Assembly (NCBI GenBank): GCA_002721105.1
Contig: PBJL01000033.1
Span: 96,009-160,008 of the forward strand
DNA from: Acidiferrobacteraceae bacterium
GTDB lineage: Bacteria; Pseudomonadota; Gammaproteobacteria; Arenicellales; UBA868
DNA length: 64,000 nt
Direction of reading: 5' to 3'
Shown: positions 1-9,009 of the stretch, in pieces
How the letters are laid out: each line of letters opens with the position of its first letter
Numbering within the stretch: position 1 is the stretch's first letter
Made by a program: the position numbers and the translations under genes
The notes under the pieces: model-generated
The model's database searches: none
What the model was told of the DNA's origin: nothing
What the model saw: only the letters and a program-made list of their open reading frames with translations

Positions 1-1
1 T

Positions 2-640
2 CAGCGGCGCGCGACCTTTCCTATTGTGCAAAAGGAATCTGGCGCTAATAATCTATTGTTAAGGCCTCTTTCAGCAAAAACCCAGTCGCCATCAAAACCA
101 GAATTGGAGGGGTGGGTTGACCGAGAAAAGCTTTTGAGTTTTAGTGGACGTAGCCGAAAACCTCAGATTAGTCTCGCTAATAAATTAAATATTAAGGAAT
201 TTTCCCAGCCAGCCGGAGGTTGTTGTTTTCTGACCGATTCAAGCTACAGTTCAAAGATGAGAGATCTATGGCAAAGTCGCGGCGAAAAAGACTATGATCT
301 AGATGATATTATGTTGTTAAAGGTTGGCAGACATTTGAGACCGAATGAGCATTTAAAGATGATTATTTCGCGGGATAAAGGCGAAACAAACTATCTAATG
401 GGTTACAGGAAGAAGTTTCATCATTTGTTGATGGTCAGTCACAAAGGCCCAATTACCCTACTCCAGGGAAATGTTAGTAAAATCGATTTTTCTTTTGCTG
501 CTAAAATAGCGGCCCGGTTTGGTCAAGGTAAAGATGCGAAGGCTGTGTCTTTCGTCGCAGCGAATGCTGACGGTTTGGAAAAGCACATAACAGTTTCGCC
601 TTTTAAGGCTGCTCAAATTAAAGAGGAATGGTATTTGTGA
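2..640 (+). CDS. MnmA-like/NFACT-R tRNA-modification family protein, C-terminal part
   Basis: This is the 3' part of a gene that enters the window already open: the frame runs to the left edge without a stop, so the GTG at 26 is not a credible start. The protein shows the string ESGANNLLLRPLSAK, then a segment with GGCCFLTD followed by a basic KMRDLW region. It ends in a domain of about 100 residues that resembles the NFACT-R (DUF814) RNA-binding module. This combination is known from relatives of the tRNA thiouridylase MnmA that carry a C-terminal NFACT-R domain, and their exact substrate is not established. The catalytic PP-loop part lies outside the window. The next gene encodes a TusA-type sulfur carrier and overlaps this stop codon, which fits a sulfur-relay role by inference. 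Family assignment is moderately sure. Confidence 0.65.
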   Translation, partial: QRRATFPIVQKESGANNLLLRPLSAKTQSPSKPELEGWVDREKLLSFSGRSRKPQISLANKLNIKEFSQPAGGCCFLTDSSYSSKMRDLWQSRGEKDYDLDDIMLLKVGRHLRPNEHLKMIISRDKGETNYLMGYRKKFHHLLMVSHKGPITLLQGNVSKIDFSFAAKIAARFGQGKDAKAVSFVAANADGLEKHITVSPFKAAQIKEEWYL

Positions 641-864
641 CCTTATATCAACTAGACGCTCGAAACTTACTGTGTCCAATGCCTGTGATTAACACACAGA
701 AAAGGGTAGCCACCCTCTCTCCTGGGGATGAGCTTGAGATTTGTTGTACCGATCCTGGTGCGCTATCTGATATTCCGGCATGGTGTAAGCTAGAAGGCCA
801 TGAGGTTGTTTCTCTTGCGGAAGCTGAAAACGGAGAGTGTTTGATTCACATTCGAGTTCATTAG
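637..864 (+). CDS. TusA-family sulfur carrier protein
   Basis: A protein of about 75 residues with the TusA/SirA signature CPMPV near its N-terminus, whose cysteine carries persulfide sulfur in characterised members. The upstream gene's TGA (638-640) overlaps a GTG at 637, and AGAGG at 622-626 sits 10 bases before it, a better spacing than for the ATG at 628. I therefore prefer the GTG start, although ATG 628 is possible. Translational coupling to the MnmA-like gene suggests that this carrier delivers sulfur to that enzyme rather than being the general TusA of the TusBCD relay. That link is inference from overlap only. A cytoplasmic location is expected. Confidence 0.85.
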   Translation: MTLYQLDARNLLCPMPVINTQKRVATLSPGDELEICCTDPGALSDIPAWCKLEGHEVVSLAEAENGECLIHIRVH

Positions 865-884
865 TCTGATCGGATAGTGCTAGA

Positions 885-901
885 TGCCCCTTATTTGTGC
901 A
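885..901 (+). promoter_or_regulatory. Predicted NtrC binding site 1 upstream of glnA
   Basis: The 17-base sequence TGCCCCTTATTTGTGCA matches the NtrC consensus TGCACC-N4-TGGTGCA at most fixed positions. It lies about 94 bases before the predicted sigma-54 start. Its centre is 30 bases from that of the second site, close to three helical turns, which suits cooperative binding of NtrC dimers. Confidence 0.7.
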
Positions 902-914
902 TAATCTAGAAGTA

Positions 915-931
915 TGCTCTATAATAGTGCA
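915..931 (+). promoter_or_regulatory. Predicted NtrC binding site 2 upstream of glnA
   Basis: TGCTCTATAATAGTGCA keeps the outer TGC...GTGCA half sites of the NtrC consensus with the correct 17-base length. With the site at 885-901 it forms a tandem enhancer upstream of the -24/-12 promoter, as at enterobacterial glnA. Confidence 0.7.
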
Positions 932-960
932 TATTGGGCTTAATCCTGATGATTTTTGTG

Positions 961-976
961 TGGCATAGAAATTGCT
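961..976 (+). promoter_or_regulatory. Sigma-54 (-24/-12) promoter of glnA
   Basis: TGGCATAGAAATTGCT matches the sigma-54 consensus TGGCAY-N5-TTGCW, with the invariant GG (962-963) and GC (974-975) separated by exactly 10 bases. Transcription should begin near 987, giving a leader of about 100 nucleotides to glnA. Two NtrC-like sites lie upstream and the cognate sensor and regulator genes lie downstream, so nitrogen control is strongly supported. Confidence 0.85.
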
Positions 977-1089
977 ACCTATGTTATTGGGTGATTAAGG
1001 TTTTTGATAGAGGTTTCACACTGCGTTCGCCGTAAATATCAATAGCTAATTACACAATAATCAATATTTAACCAATTGGGAGGTGGCAA

Positions 1090-2499
1090 ATGTCATTCCA
1101 AGATGTCCTGGATATGGTTCAGGAGAAAAAAGTGAAGTTTGTCGATTTTCGGTTCACCGACACGAAGGGAAAAGAACAACATGTGTCAATACCGGCAAGC
1201 GCACTTGATAATGATACGTTTGTGGAGGGTAAGATGTTTGATGGCTCCTCTATAGCGGGCTGGAAGGGAATAAATGAGTCCGACATGATTTTAATGCCGG
1301 ATTCTAGTTCTGCTGTGTTGGATCCCTTTCTACAAGATACTACCTTGTTATTGCGTTGTGATGTTATTGAGCCCAATACCATGCAAGGCTATGACCGCGA
1401 CCCCCGATCAATAGCAAAAAAAGCCGAAGTTTATCTAAAATCAACCGGCATTGGTGATGCTGCTTATTTCGGTCCTGAGGCAGAGTTTTTTGTTTTTGAT
1501 TCAGTAACATGGGCCAATGATATCAGTGGAGCGTCGTATAACATCGAATCAAATGAGGCCGCTTGGAGTTCTTCGCGGGATCATGAAGATGGCAATATTG
1601 GGCATCGGCCAGCGGTTAAGGGGGGCTATTTCCCAGTTCCGCCGGTTGATTCACTTCAGGATGTGAGATCAGCGATGTGCTTGGCTATGGCAGACATGGG
1701 GCTAGATGTTGAGGTACATCATCACGAGGTTGGAACGGCGGGTCAAGGAGAAATTGGCACTCGATTTGATACATTGGTCGCTAAAGCCGATCAGCTGCAA
1801 ACATACAAATATTGTGTTCATAACGTTGCTCATAATTATGGCCTTACCGCGACATTTATGCCAAAGCCTCTGGTTGGTGATAATGGTAGCGGGATGCATG
1901 TTCATCAATCTATATTTGATGGCCCTAAAGCAGTGTTCTCAGGCAATGAATATGGTGGGCTTTCCACTACAGCTCTGCACTATATAGGAGGCATATTCAA
2001 GCACGCAAAAGCTTTGAATGCTTTTACAAATGCTAGTACCAACAGCTACAAGCGGCTTGTGCCGGGATTCGAAGCTCCGGTATTATTGGCCTATTCAGCT
2101 CGAAACAGATCCGCTTCGTGTCGTATACCTTATGTGTCAAATCCCAAGGCTAGACGCATCGAAATTCGTTTCCCTGATTCAACAGCAAATCCCTATCTCG
2201 CATTCACAGCGTTACTTATGGCGGGTCTCGATGGAATACAGAACAGAATTCATCCTGGTGACCCAATGGAGCAGGATTTATATGATTTAACCCCGGAAGA
2301 AGAAGCGAAAGTTCCTACCGTCTGCCATGCCTTGGATCAAGCACTGGAATCATTAGACAACGATAGAGATTTCCTAAAAGCTGGCGGCGTAATGACCGAT
2401 GACATGATTAGTTCATACATAGCTCTCAAGATGGATGAGGTACAAAGTCTCCGACAAGCCACTCATCCCTTGGAGTTCTCTATGTATTACAGCGTTTGA
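1090..2499 (+). CDS. glnA: Glutamine synthetase type I (adenylylated form)
   Basis: Condenses glutamate and ammonia with ATP to give glutamine, as a cytoplasmic dodecamer. The 469-residue length equals that of the E. coli enzyme. Visible family segments are [10 protein letters not shown] near residue 50, the metal-site motif [17 protein letters not shown], and the C-terminal LYDLTPEE. In the last of these Tyr398 aligns with the adenylylated tyrosine, so adenylyltransferase (GlnE) control is expected. GGGAGGTGG stands just before the ATG. The upstream sigma-54 promoter and NtrC sites, together with the downstream glnL-glnG pair, make this the classic nitrogen-regulation operon. Nothing about the protein looks unusual. 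Confidence 0.98.
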   Translation: MSFQDVLDMVQEKKVKFVDFRFTDTKGKEQHVSIPASALDNDTFVEGKMFDGSSIAGWKGINESDMILMPDSSSAVLDPFLQDTTLLLRCDVIEPNTMQGYDRDPRSIAKKAEVYLKSTGIGDAAYFGPEAEFFVFDSVTWANDISGASYNIESNEAAWSSSRDHEDGNIGHRPAVKGGYFPVPPVDSLQDVRSAMCLAMADMGLDVEVHHHEVGTAGQGEIGTRFDTLVAKADQLQTYKYCVHNVAHNYGLTATFMPKPLVGDNGSGMHVHQSIFDGPKAVFSGNEYGGLSTTALHYIGGIFKHAKALNAFTNASTNSYKRLVPGFEAPVLLAYSARNRSASCRIPYVSNPKARRIEIRFPDSTANPYLAFTALLMAGLDGIQNRIHPGDPMEQDLYDLTPEEEAKVPTVCHALDQALESLDNDRDFLKAGGVMTDDMISSYIALKMDEVQSLRQATHPLEFSMYYSV

Positions 2500-2556
2500 T
2501 TTTTTACGAAACGTTGGTGTTGACAGTTTGGCCAACCCAGTTGTTAGACGTTTACT

Positions 2557-3648
2557 ATGCTAGTTGATGTTAATAGCCAATCTGTTGCCGGATTATCTGG
2601 ACTGGAATTGTTAGATGGTTTAGCCACTGGGGTTTTGCTGCTAGATAAGAAAGGTCGCTTGCTTTATATGAATAATGCGGCAGAAGGGTTTTTTGATGTA
2701 AGCGCTAAGCGATTTTTAGGACGCTCAGCCAAAGAATTTTTAGGAATGGAAACAGTGTTGCAAGGCGCCGTGATGGCGGCAATCGAAGGTCACACTACGA
2801 CGTTTCGTGAAGTTGAAATTAGAAAATCATTCCTACATGAGAATGATGAGACTATCAGAATTAATTGTACCATATCTCCTTTTTTCGCTAGGCCTAAAAT
2901 TTCTTGGGCGGTAGCCGAGATAGCGACAGCTGAACCCTTGGGAAGAGAGTCGGAGTGGCGAGAGCAAAAATCGGCCACGCACGAGATTGTCCGAGCTTTA
3001 GCTCACGAGATTAAAAATCCACTCGGCGGGTTACGTGGCGCGGCCCAATTGCTTGATCGGCAATTAGATGCACCAGGGCTTAGAGACTATACCAAAATCA
3101 TAATTGATGAGGCAGATCGTCTTGCTAAACTTGTTGACCGGATGGTAAGTCCTAGAAAATCGCTTGTGTCGAAAGAATTTAATTTGCACGAAGCGCTTGA
3201 ACGAGTTCGTTATTTAATAGAAGTCGAATTTGGAAATGGACTGAAAGTTACACGTGACTATGATCCAAGCATACCAGCCCTGAGGGGCCAAAAAGAGTAT
3301 TTAATTCAAGCTTTTTTGAATGTAGCCCGCAACGCTGCCCAATCAATTAATGGAGCAGGAGAGATAAAATTTCGTACTCGAGTGCAACGACAGTTAACGG
3401 TTGCTGGGCAACGTTACCGACACGTTCTTGAAACCACTATTACGGATTTTGGGCCAGGGATACCAAAAGAACTACAAGACAAAATATTTTTGCCGATGAT
3501 TACAGGCCGTATCGGTGGCACTGGGTTAGGGCTAACTTTATCGCAGGAAATAGTCGACAATCAAGGCGGCACTATTGCATGTGTGAGTAATCCTGGCGAA
3601 ACTAGATTTACGTTTTTGTTGCCGGTGTATCAGCCTGATGACAAATAG
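2557..3648 (+). CDS. glnL: Nitrogen regulation sensor histidine kinase NtrB
   Basis: A soluble two-component sensor that phosphorylates, or with PII dephosphorylates, NtrC. Residues 15-120 form a PAS domain (LLDGLATGVLLLDKKGRLLY). The phosphoacceptor motif RALAHEIKNPLGG carries His150. The ATPase part has an N-box (FLNVARNAAQ), a G1 box (TDFGPGIP) and a G2 box (GGTGLGL). There is no membrane segment, as expected for NtrB. The gene starts 57 bases after glnA, and its end overlaps the start of glnG by 11 bases, so the two are translationally coupled. A weak sigma-70-like TTGACA at 2520-2525 could give an internal promoter, but its -10 is poor. Confidence 0.95.
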   Translation: MLVDVNSQSVAGLSGLELLDGLATGVLLLDKKGRLLYMNNAAEGFFDVSAKRFLGRSAKEFLGMETVLQGAVMAAIEGHTTTFREVEIRKSFLHENDETIRINCTISPFFARPKISWAVAEIATAEPLGRESEWREQKSATHEIVRALAHEIKNPLGGLRGAAQLLDRQLDAPGLRDYTKIIIDEADRLAKLVDRMVSPRKSLVSKEFNLHEALERVRYLIEVEFGNGLKVTRDYDPSIPALRGQKEYLIQAFLNVARNAAQSINGAGEIKFRTRVQRQLTVAGQRYRHVLETTITDFGPGIPKELQDKIFLPMITGRIGGTGLGLTLSQEIVDNQGGTIACVSNPGETRFTFLLPVYQPDDK

Positions 3649-5050
3649 TAGTCAAGTATGGGTAGTCGATGATGATGCATCTATCAGATGGGTCTTGAGG
3701 CGGACATTTACCGACGCTGGTTTGTCGGTTCAGCAGTTTAGCAACGCTGACGAAGCGCTTGAAAGAGTAGTTGTGGAGCAACCAAAGGTTATCCTCACAG
3801 ACGTTCGAATGCAGGGAACCGATGGGATACGTTTTCTGGAAACCCTTCGTGTTAAATTCCCAGACATTCAAGTCATTATCATGACAGCTTTTAGTGATTT
3901 GGAAAGCACCATATCTGCTTATCGTTCGGGTGCTTTTGAGTATCTATCGAAACCTTTTGACCTCGATGAGGCAACGATTATAGTCAAGCGAGCTTTAGTT
4001 GGTGATATCGGTAAAAATTTAAGCTTACTAGTAGACTCAAAAGAAAAGCTAATTGGTTCGGCGCCGGCTATGCAGGAAGTTTATCGGTTAATCGGTCGTC
4101 TCTCGAATACAACTATGAATGTTTTGATTACGGGGGAATCCGGAACCGGGAAAGAATTAGTCGCTCGGGCTATTCATAGGAGCAGCCCACGCTTTGATCA
4201 TGATTTAGTGGCAATAAATACAGCTGCAATACCATCAGAATTACTCGAGACAGAACTTTTTGGACACGAGAAAGGAGCTTTTACTGGCGCTGAGGCGCAA
4301 AGAATTGGACGCTTCGAACAAGCAGAGGGCGGAACTTTATTCCTTGATGAAATTGGTGACATGCCGCTAGCATTGCAGACAAGATTATTGCGCGTATTAT
4401 CCGATGGTTCATTTTATAGAGTGGGTGGTCGGCAACAGAGAGTGGCCGATGTTAGAATTATTGCAGCCACTAATCAAAACCTAATGATACAAGTAAAGCA
4501 AGGTAAATTTCGTGAAGATCTTTTTCATCGCCTAAACGTGATTGAGATTCCTTTGCCACCGTTGAGAGAACGCAGGGAAGATATATTAGAACTAGCACGA
4601 TCTTTTTTGAATCAAGTATCGATTGAGTCAGGGTCTGAAACTAAAATTCTCGATCCATTTTGTGAGGAAATTTTTATCAATTTCGATTGGCCTGGTAATG
4701 TGCGCCAGCTTGAAAATCTTTGTCGTCGCTTGACAGTAGTGGCGCCGGGAAGACTGATAACCAAAGAGGATTTACCGGGAGATTTTTCGGCATATACAGT
4801 TAGCGCTGAAACACTAGCAATTGATTGGAAAGTCGCGCTTAATATGTTGGTGACAAAAAAATTGGGTGATGGGCAAGTGAACCTAATTGATCAGCTTGGC
4901 CCAGAATTCGAGCGCGTCCTGCTACAGACAACATTGGAGTTTACTGATGGTAGGAAGCAAGTAGCCGCGCAACGCATTGGTTGGGGCCGAAATACTCTTG
5001 CCCGAAAGCTTAAGGAGTTATTTGATGAGTCTTCTGAGCAGATAGAGTGA
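3638..5050 (+). CDS. glnG: Nitrogen regulation response regulator NtrC
   Basis: A sigma-54-dependent transcription activator of 470 residues. The receiver domain (about 1-120) has the phosphoacceptor Asp55 in ILTDVRM. The central AAA+ domain has the Walker A motif GESGTGKE and the sigma-54 contact loop GAFTGA. The C-terminal Fis-type helix-turn-helix is [19 protein letters not shown]. Once phosphorylated by NtrB it should bind the two sites at 885-931 and drive glnA. All key residues are present. It overlaps glnL by 11 bases, and no clear terminator follows. Confidence 0.96.
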   Translation: MTNSSQVWVVDDDASIRWVLRRTFTDAGLSVQQFSNADEALERVVVEQPKVILTDVRMQGTDGIRFLETLRVKFPDIQVIIMTAFSDLESTISAYRSGAFEYLSKPFDLDEATIIVKRALVGDIGKNLSLLVDSKEKLIGSAPAMQEVYRLIGRLSNTTMNVLITGESGTGKELVARAIHRSSPRFDHDLVAINTAAIPSELLETELFGHEKGAFTGAEAQRIGRFEQAEGGTLFLDEIGDMPLALQTRLLRVLSDGSFYRVGGRQQRVADVRIIAATNQNLMIQVKQGKFREDLFHRLNVIEIPLPPLRERREDILELARSFLNQVSIESGSETKILDPFCEEIFINFDWPGNVRQLENLCRRLTVVAPGRLITKEDLPGDFSAYTVSAETLAIDWKVALNMLVTKKLGDGQVNLIDQLGPEFERVLLQTTLEFTDGRKQVAAQRIGWGRNTLARKLKELFDESSEQIE

Positions 5051-5375
5051 ATTTCAGATATTTCACTCACAGGTTTTAAGGGTTATGGCTAAATTAATAC
5101 TAAGGCCAAGGGAAATTAAATCGATAAAATAGTTTTAGTTGGAGTTATTCATCGGAAACATGAATCAAGAAGGCTACTACAGCTAAAGACGAGCGACTTT
5201 TCGTTTGTTCGTAATTATGATGGCACATAAAAAAGCATAATTAATTCACACCCCTTCTTAAAAATTTGGTAGCTAGTCGTTTGTTCACCCAGAATTCATT
5301 TGCAATTCGTAGGATTCGGAGGTTCGAAAATTAGTAGGTATAACTATAGCCTACGTTTTAGTAGCGCATAACTAA
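5051..5375. other. Intergenic region between glnG and the epimerase gene
   Basis: There is no credible gene and no T-tailed hairpin here. The only structure I see is an imperfect palindrome at 5334-5354, with arms GTAGGTATA and TATAGCCTAC and one bulged base. It ends 21 bases before the next start codon and could be an operator or a leader hairpin. No Shine-Dalgarno sequence precedes the ATG at 5376. Confidence 0.4.
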
Positions 5376-6272
5376 ATGAAACACAAAAAGATACTGATAT
5401 TTGGGGCTAGCGGGTTCATAGGAACCAATTTACTAAAGGCGCTTTTAAGGCAGGGTCACTTAGTGACTGCAATCGGCAGGAGCAAGACTGGACTTGAAAA
5501 GCTCAAACCTTTTTCCTTACGAACAGCATTGTGTGATCATACAAATCGCGAGAAGCTAAAACCTTTTTTTAAGGAGCAAGATGTTGTGATTAACCTCATA
5601 GGAATTTTGAATGAGACTCCAATGGAGAAATTCAAGGACGTGCATCAAGACATACCGCTCCGTTTATTGGATTTATGTCGAAGTGAAGGTGTGGACCAGT
5701 ACATACACATGAGCGCTTTACCAGCGAACGGCGATCACTCACCAAGTCGATATTTAAGAAGCCGTGGCCTTGGGGAGGAGATGGTTCATGAGAATTCCGG
5801 ATCTGTATCTGTAAGTAGTATTAGGCCGTCGGTAGTTTTTGGCCCGGGCGATCATTTTTTTTCCAATTTCAACTCCTTTCTGAGGTGGATGCCAGTTTTT
5901 CCTCTGCCGTGCCCAAGCACACTATTTGCTCCTGTTTTTGTAGGAGATGTTGTAGGGGCAATCATGCGAATAGTTTTAGAACCTAATCGTTTTGAAGGCC
6001 ATCGTTTTGATCTTTGTGGCCCTGAAATTTATACATTTCGCGAACTAATCGAACTTTTGGTTGTGGCAGGTAAGCATAATTGTCAAATCGTAAATCTACC
6101 CAATTGGGCTGCAAGACTACAAGCGCTAGTTCTAGGACCAATTCCACCTCGGATCTTCACAACGGATAATTATTTATCGCTACAGGTGGATAATGTTTCC
6201 GATCATAATGGGTTGTTAAATCTCGGCATTACCCCCCATTCAATTAACGCAAGTCCACTCGTTACTGGATAA
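5376..6272 (+). CDS. NAD(P)-binding epimerase-like protein, NDUFA9-like atypical SDR
   Basis: A 298-residue atypical short-chain dehydrogenase/epimerase. The Rossmann motif GASGFIGTNLL lies at residues 9-19. SSIRPSVVFGPGDHFF near residue 150 and the FVGDVVGAI segment near 190 are typical of the complex I NDUFA9-like group found in many proteobacteria. The YxxxK catalytic pair of classical SDRs is not evident (a YLRSR segment occupies that region), which suits a non-catalytic or quinone/lipid-related role. Its function in bacteria is not settled. It is monocistronic here and converges on gpsA. Confidence 0.75.
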   Translation: MKHKKILIFGASGFIGTNLLKALLRQGHLVTAIGRSKTGLEKLKPFSLRTALCDHTNREKLKPFFKEQDVVINLIGILNETPMEKFKDVHQDIPLRLLDLCRSEGVDQYIHMSALPANGDHSPSRYLRSRGLGEEMVHENSGSVSVSSIRPSVVFGPGDHFFSNFNSFLRWMPVFPLPCPSTLFAPVFVGDVVGAIMRIVLEPNRFEGHRFDLCGPEIYTFRELIELLVVAGKHNCQIVNLPNWAARLQALVLGPIPPRIFTTDNYLSLQVDNVSDHNGLLNLGITPHSINASPLVTG

Positions 6273-6320
6273 ATAATCGAAAAGTAAGTCGCAATGCAGT
6301 AATTTGATTGTCGGCTTTTA

Positions 6321-7337
6321 TTAATTTTCTGGCTGCGGTTCACGATCGAGTAAATTTTGGACCGCAGTCATTGGGTTGGTTCCCTCAAATAGAATCCGGT
6401 AGATCTGCTCGGTTATTGGCAACTCAATACGAAGTGCAATACTTTTGTCAAATAGTGCTCGAGCGCTATTGATACCTTCTGCCTCTTGATTAATTTCTTT
6501 AAGAACTTCAGGCAAACTTCTCCCTTCTCCTAAGCCGATCCCTAATCGCCGGTTTCTAGATTGGTTGTCCGTGCATGTTAGTACTATGTCACCAATACCA
6601 GCTAGCCCCATGAATGTCTCGATTTGCCCGCCTAGCGCGATACCAATACGAACCATCTCTGCTAGCCCTCGAGTAATGAGAGCGGAGCGTGCATTTACAC
6701 CGAGTTGAAGGCCGTCGCTAATGCCGGCCGCTATTGCAACAATATTTTTGATTGCTCCCCCAAGCTGCACTCCAACGAGATCAGTAGTGGTGTAAATACG
6801 AATTGGATGGGTTCGAAACCATGACGCAAACTGATTAGCGATCTGTATTTTTGCCGAAGCTAACGTCAGAGCAGCGGGGAGTTGGGCGACGATTTCGTTA
6901 GCAAAACTTGGACCAGATAAGACGCCATAAAGAGGGGACTGTCCCATTATTTGCCTGAAAATTTCATGCAAGAATTCTCCGTTTGTTGAATCTATTCCTT
7001 TAGTACCACAACAAAAATATAAGGTCTTATCAGACAAGGGAATTTCATTTTTTAATGTGACTAGTGTAGAACTAAAAGCGTGGCTCGGCACAGCAATGAC
7101 AAATTTAGAGGCACGATTGGCTACTAAATTTAAATCAGTTGTTGGGATGATATTGTTGGATAAACTGAGTCCTGACAGGTATCTGGAGTTGTAATTTGTT
7201 TGTATTATTGATGCGATATGTTCGGCATTCCTCCCCCAAAGAAACACAGTTTGATGTTTTTTGGCCAGATGCATTGCCAATGCGGTTCCCCAGGAACCTG
7301 CACCAAGGACAACCAATGCATCTGGACTTGAGGCCAT
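6321..7337 (-). CDS. gpsA: Glycerol-3-phosphate dehydrogenase [NAD(P)+]
   Basis: Reduces dihydroxyacetone phosphate to sn-glycerol-3-phosphate for phospholipid synthesis. The N-terminal dinucleotide motif VVLGAGSWGTALA, CCGTKGID near residue 115, the catalytic-lysine block GVQLGGAIKNIVAIAAG and the segment FMGLAGIGDIVLTC all match the family. Length, 338 residues, is normal. It follows secB by 31 bases on the same strand, reproducing the rhodanese-(grxC)-secB-gpsA order of other gammaproteobacteria, with grxC missing. Confidence 0.97.
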   Translation of the reverse strand: MASSPDALVVLGAGSWGTALAMHLAKKHQTVFLWGRNAEHIASIIQTNYNSRYLSGLSLSNNIIPTTDLNLVANRASKFVIAVPSHAFSSTLVTLKNEIPLSDKTLYFCCGTKGIDSTNGEFLHEIFRQIMGQSPLYGVLSGPSFANEIVAQLPAALTLASAKIQIANQFASWFRTHPIRIYTTTDLVGVQLGGAIKNIVAIAAGISDGLQLGVNARSALITRGLAEMVRIGIALGGQIETFMGLAGIGDIVLTCTDNQSRNRRLGIGLGEGRSLPEVLKEINQEAEGINSARALFDKSIALRIELPITEQIYRILFEGTNPMTAVQNLLDREPQPEN

Positions 7338-7368
7338 TCGGATTCGCCAGTTTATATGCTATATATTT

Positions 7369-7836
7369 CTAATTAATGCTGTCACTTACGATGTGATCAG
7401 AAGCTTTTTTGTGTTCGTACATAGCGTAAAAATTAATAGGTTCTAATAAAAAGATTGGAAACCCACCTCGAGATATTAATTGTCCTACTTGCTCGCGCAA
7501 AAACGGGAATAAAGCATTAGGGCAGTCTGCTCCCAGTACTCTTTCTAGCTCTTGATCTCTGATGCCCTTGATAGTGAAAGTACCTGCCTGCTGCACTTCA
7601 GCGATAAAGGATGTTTCGTTTTCAATAGTCGCCTTTACGGTCCCTTTTAGAACAACTTCATAAATATTGTGGGATTCGTTAAGTAGTTGATAAGCGATGT
7701 TTAAGTCGAAATCGATTTTAGGGTGGTAATCAGAAATATTTATGTTCGAAAAAATTTCTGGCGCACGAGGAGACTCAAAAGAGGCATCCTTGAGATAGAT
7801 ACCGTTAATGTGGAAGATTATCGTTTCGTCTTCCAT
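7369..7836 (-). CDS. secB: Protein-export chaperone SecB
   Basis: A 155-residue homotetrameric cytoplasmic chaperone that keeps preproteins unfolded for SecA. Recognisable blocks are YLKDASFESPRAPEIF at the N-terminus, the acidic ELERVLGADCPNALFPFLRE around residues 100-118, and RGGFPIFLLEPINF. The gene lies between the rhodanese gene (36-base gap) and gpsA on the same strand, its usual location. Assignment is firm. Confidence 0.97.
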   Translation of the reverse strand: MEDETIIFHINGIYLKDASFESPRAPEIFSNINISDYHPKIDFDLNIAYQLLNESHNIYEVVLKGTVKATIENETSFIAEVQQAGTFTIKGIRDQELERVLGADCPNALFPFLREQVGQLISRGGFPIFLLEPINFYAMYEHKKASDHIVSDSIN

Positions 7837-7872
7837 GAGCGTTAGAGTTCCGATATTTTCTTATTCATTTGT

Positions 7873-8295
7873 TTAGCGCTCAAGGGGGAGGTTCTCTTTT
7901 TCCCAGGAACCTAGCCCCCCAGTTAAAGTGCAGAGATTAGAGAAACCATTCTTTTTTAAAATCGTGGCAGCTTGATTACTTTTTTGTGGGGCTCGACTTG
8001 AAAGAACGATAGGCACCCCTTTTTTGCGATATTTCTCCAGTCGCCCAAGATCTTTTTGCAACTGGCCAATAGGAAGATTTATTGCTTTAGGGATATGACC
8101 TTTTTTGAATTGTGCCGGTTCCCCGACGTCTAACACTAGTGCACCTTCATGATTCATGAGTTGCGGTAGCTCTAATGCGCTAATGGGTTTGATTCCTGTA
8201 CTTTTTCGGCGCAGCGGCTCAAGTGATAACAGGGCTATGATCGCAATTAATGCGGCGAATAAATACCAATTTTGTGTGAAAAATTCTAGATCCAT
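7873..8295 (-). CDS. Membrane-anchored rhodanese-like protein (YibN type), no catalytic cysteine
   Basis: A 140-residue protein with one N-terminal membrane segment (about 11-25, YLFAALIAIIALLSL) and a rhodanese fold downstream (VLDVGEPAQFKKGHIPKAINLP). The active-site loop reads VLSSRAPQKS and has no cysteine, so sulfurtransferase activity is unlikely. The only cysteine, in NLCTLTGG, sits in a later strand. YibN proteins next to secB are the evident relatives and can also lack the cysteine. It heads the leftward secB-gpsA group. I expect a role at the inner membrane, of unknown kind. Confidence 0.85.
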   Translation of the reverse strand: MDLEFFTQNWYLFAALIAIIALLSLEPLRRKSTGIKPISALELPQLMNHEGALVLDVGEPAQFKKGHIPKAINLPIGQLQKDLGRLEKYRKKGVPIVLSSRAPQKSNQAATILKKNGFSNLCTLTGGLGSWEKENLPLER

Positions 8296-9009
8296 GCGAA
8301 GGCTTATCGTGTTCGTTACATAATTTAGGATAGTTTACGGCATTATTTGGGAGTTAGTCCTTTGAACCGACGAATTTTCTAACATTTATTTCCTAGGAAA
8401 AAGTGCCCCCCATTATTTTCATTGATTAAAAAATACCTAGATTGTTAACGCGATAATGAATTTTGTTGGCGTACTTACGTTAAGCAAGGATTTGTTTGTT
8501 CCTAAGAGCCGAGAGATATTGAAAATATATTGTTTCGCTAAGTTTCTAATTGGTCAACTAGACCCTGCACGGTGGTTTCCTTAGTGGTAGTTATATCCAG
8601 AATCCCCAAGCGAAGGGGTCGCCCGATTACCTTAAGCTCTCGCGAGACTTTCCCCAGGTCGCCTTCACCTTCATCGAAACGACTTATCTTTTTTTCAGCA
8701 ATTTCTTGGGATTTTGAAGTGATTGCTACTATTAGAATACAGTTATTTGATATATTGGAAAATCCTTTTGTAACATATATATTATACGATAATATTAGAA
8801 TTTGCCTTAAATTTTATGAAACCTGTGCTCAGGTTCACTAATTGCTTTGGAATGTGGTTATTTTCTGCCTGATCAGGTTAACAAACGTCTTAAGCATTTT
8901 TATGTTACCGTCAAGCTAACCATGCTATTTTTAATTAGTTTAGCGTGAGGCTTCACATCTGTTTTGTTTACTAAGAACATCTAAGGATGGATACGGCTCC
9001 ATTATCATT
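8296..9009. other. Gene-poor 714-base interval between the rhodanese gene and ctpA
   Basis: Relatives often carry a phosphoglycerate mutase and an EnvC-type peptidase between the yibN and ctpA homologues. Neither is present. The interval is AT-rich and holds only a start-less coding-like frame on the minus strand (listed separately). I see no terminator or tRNA. Promoters for the divergent flanking genes must lie here but none stands out. Confidence 0.5.
8538..8813 (-). pseudogene. Possible remnant of an unrecognised gene
   Basis: On the minus strand a frame ends at TAG (8538-8540) and encodes a protein-like tail that includes KKISRFDEGEGDLGKV and ELKVIGRPLRLGILDI. Upstream it is open only back to a stop at 8814-8816 and contains no ATG, GTG or TTG start. 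A short ATG-initiated frame overlaps its beginning in another register and could be joined by a single shift near 8735. The amino-acid texture looks coding, but I do not recognise the family. It may be a decayed gene or a real gene with a sequencing indel. Confidence 0.3.

Noticed and set aside
8572..8841. 89-codon plus-strand frame before ctpA
   Set aside because: Its residues are low-complexity Arg/Ser/Pro, typical of a shadow, and the opposite strand shows the more protein-like sequence.
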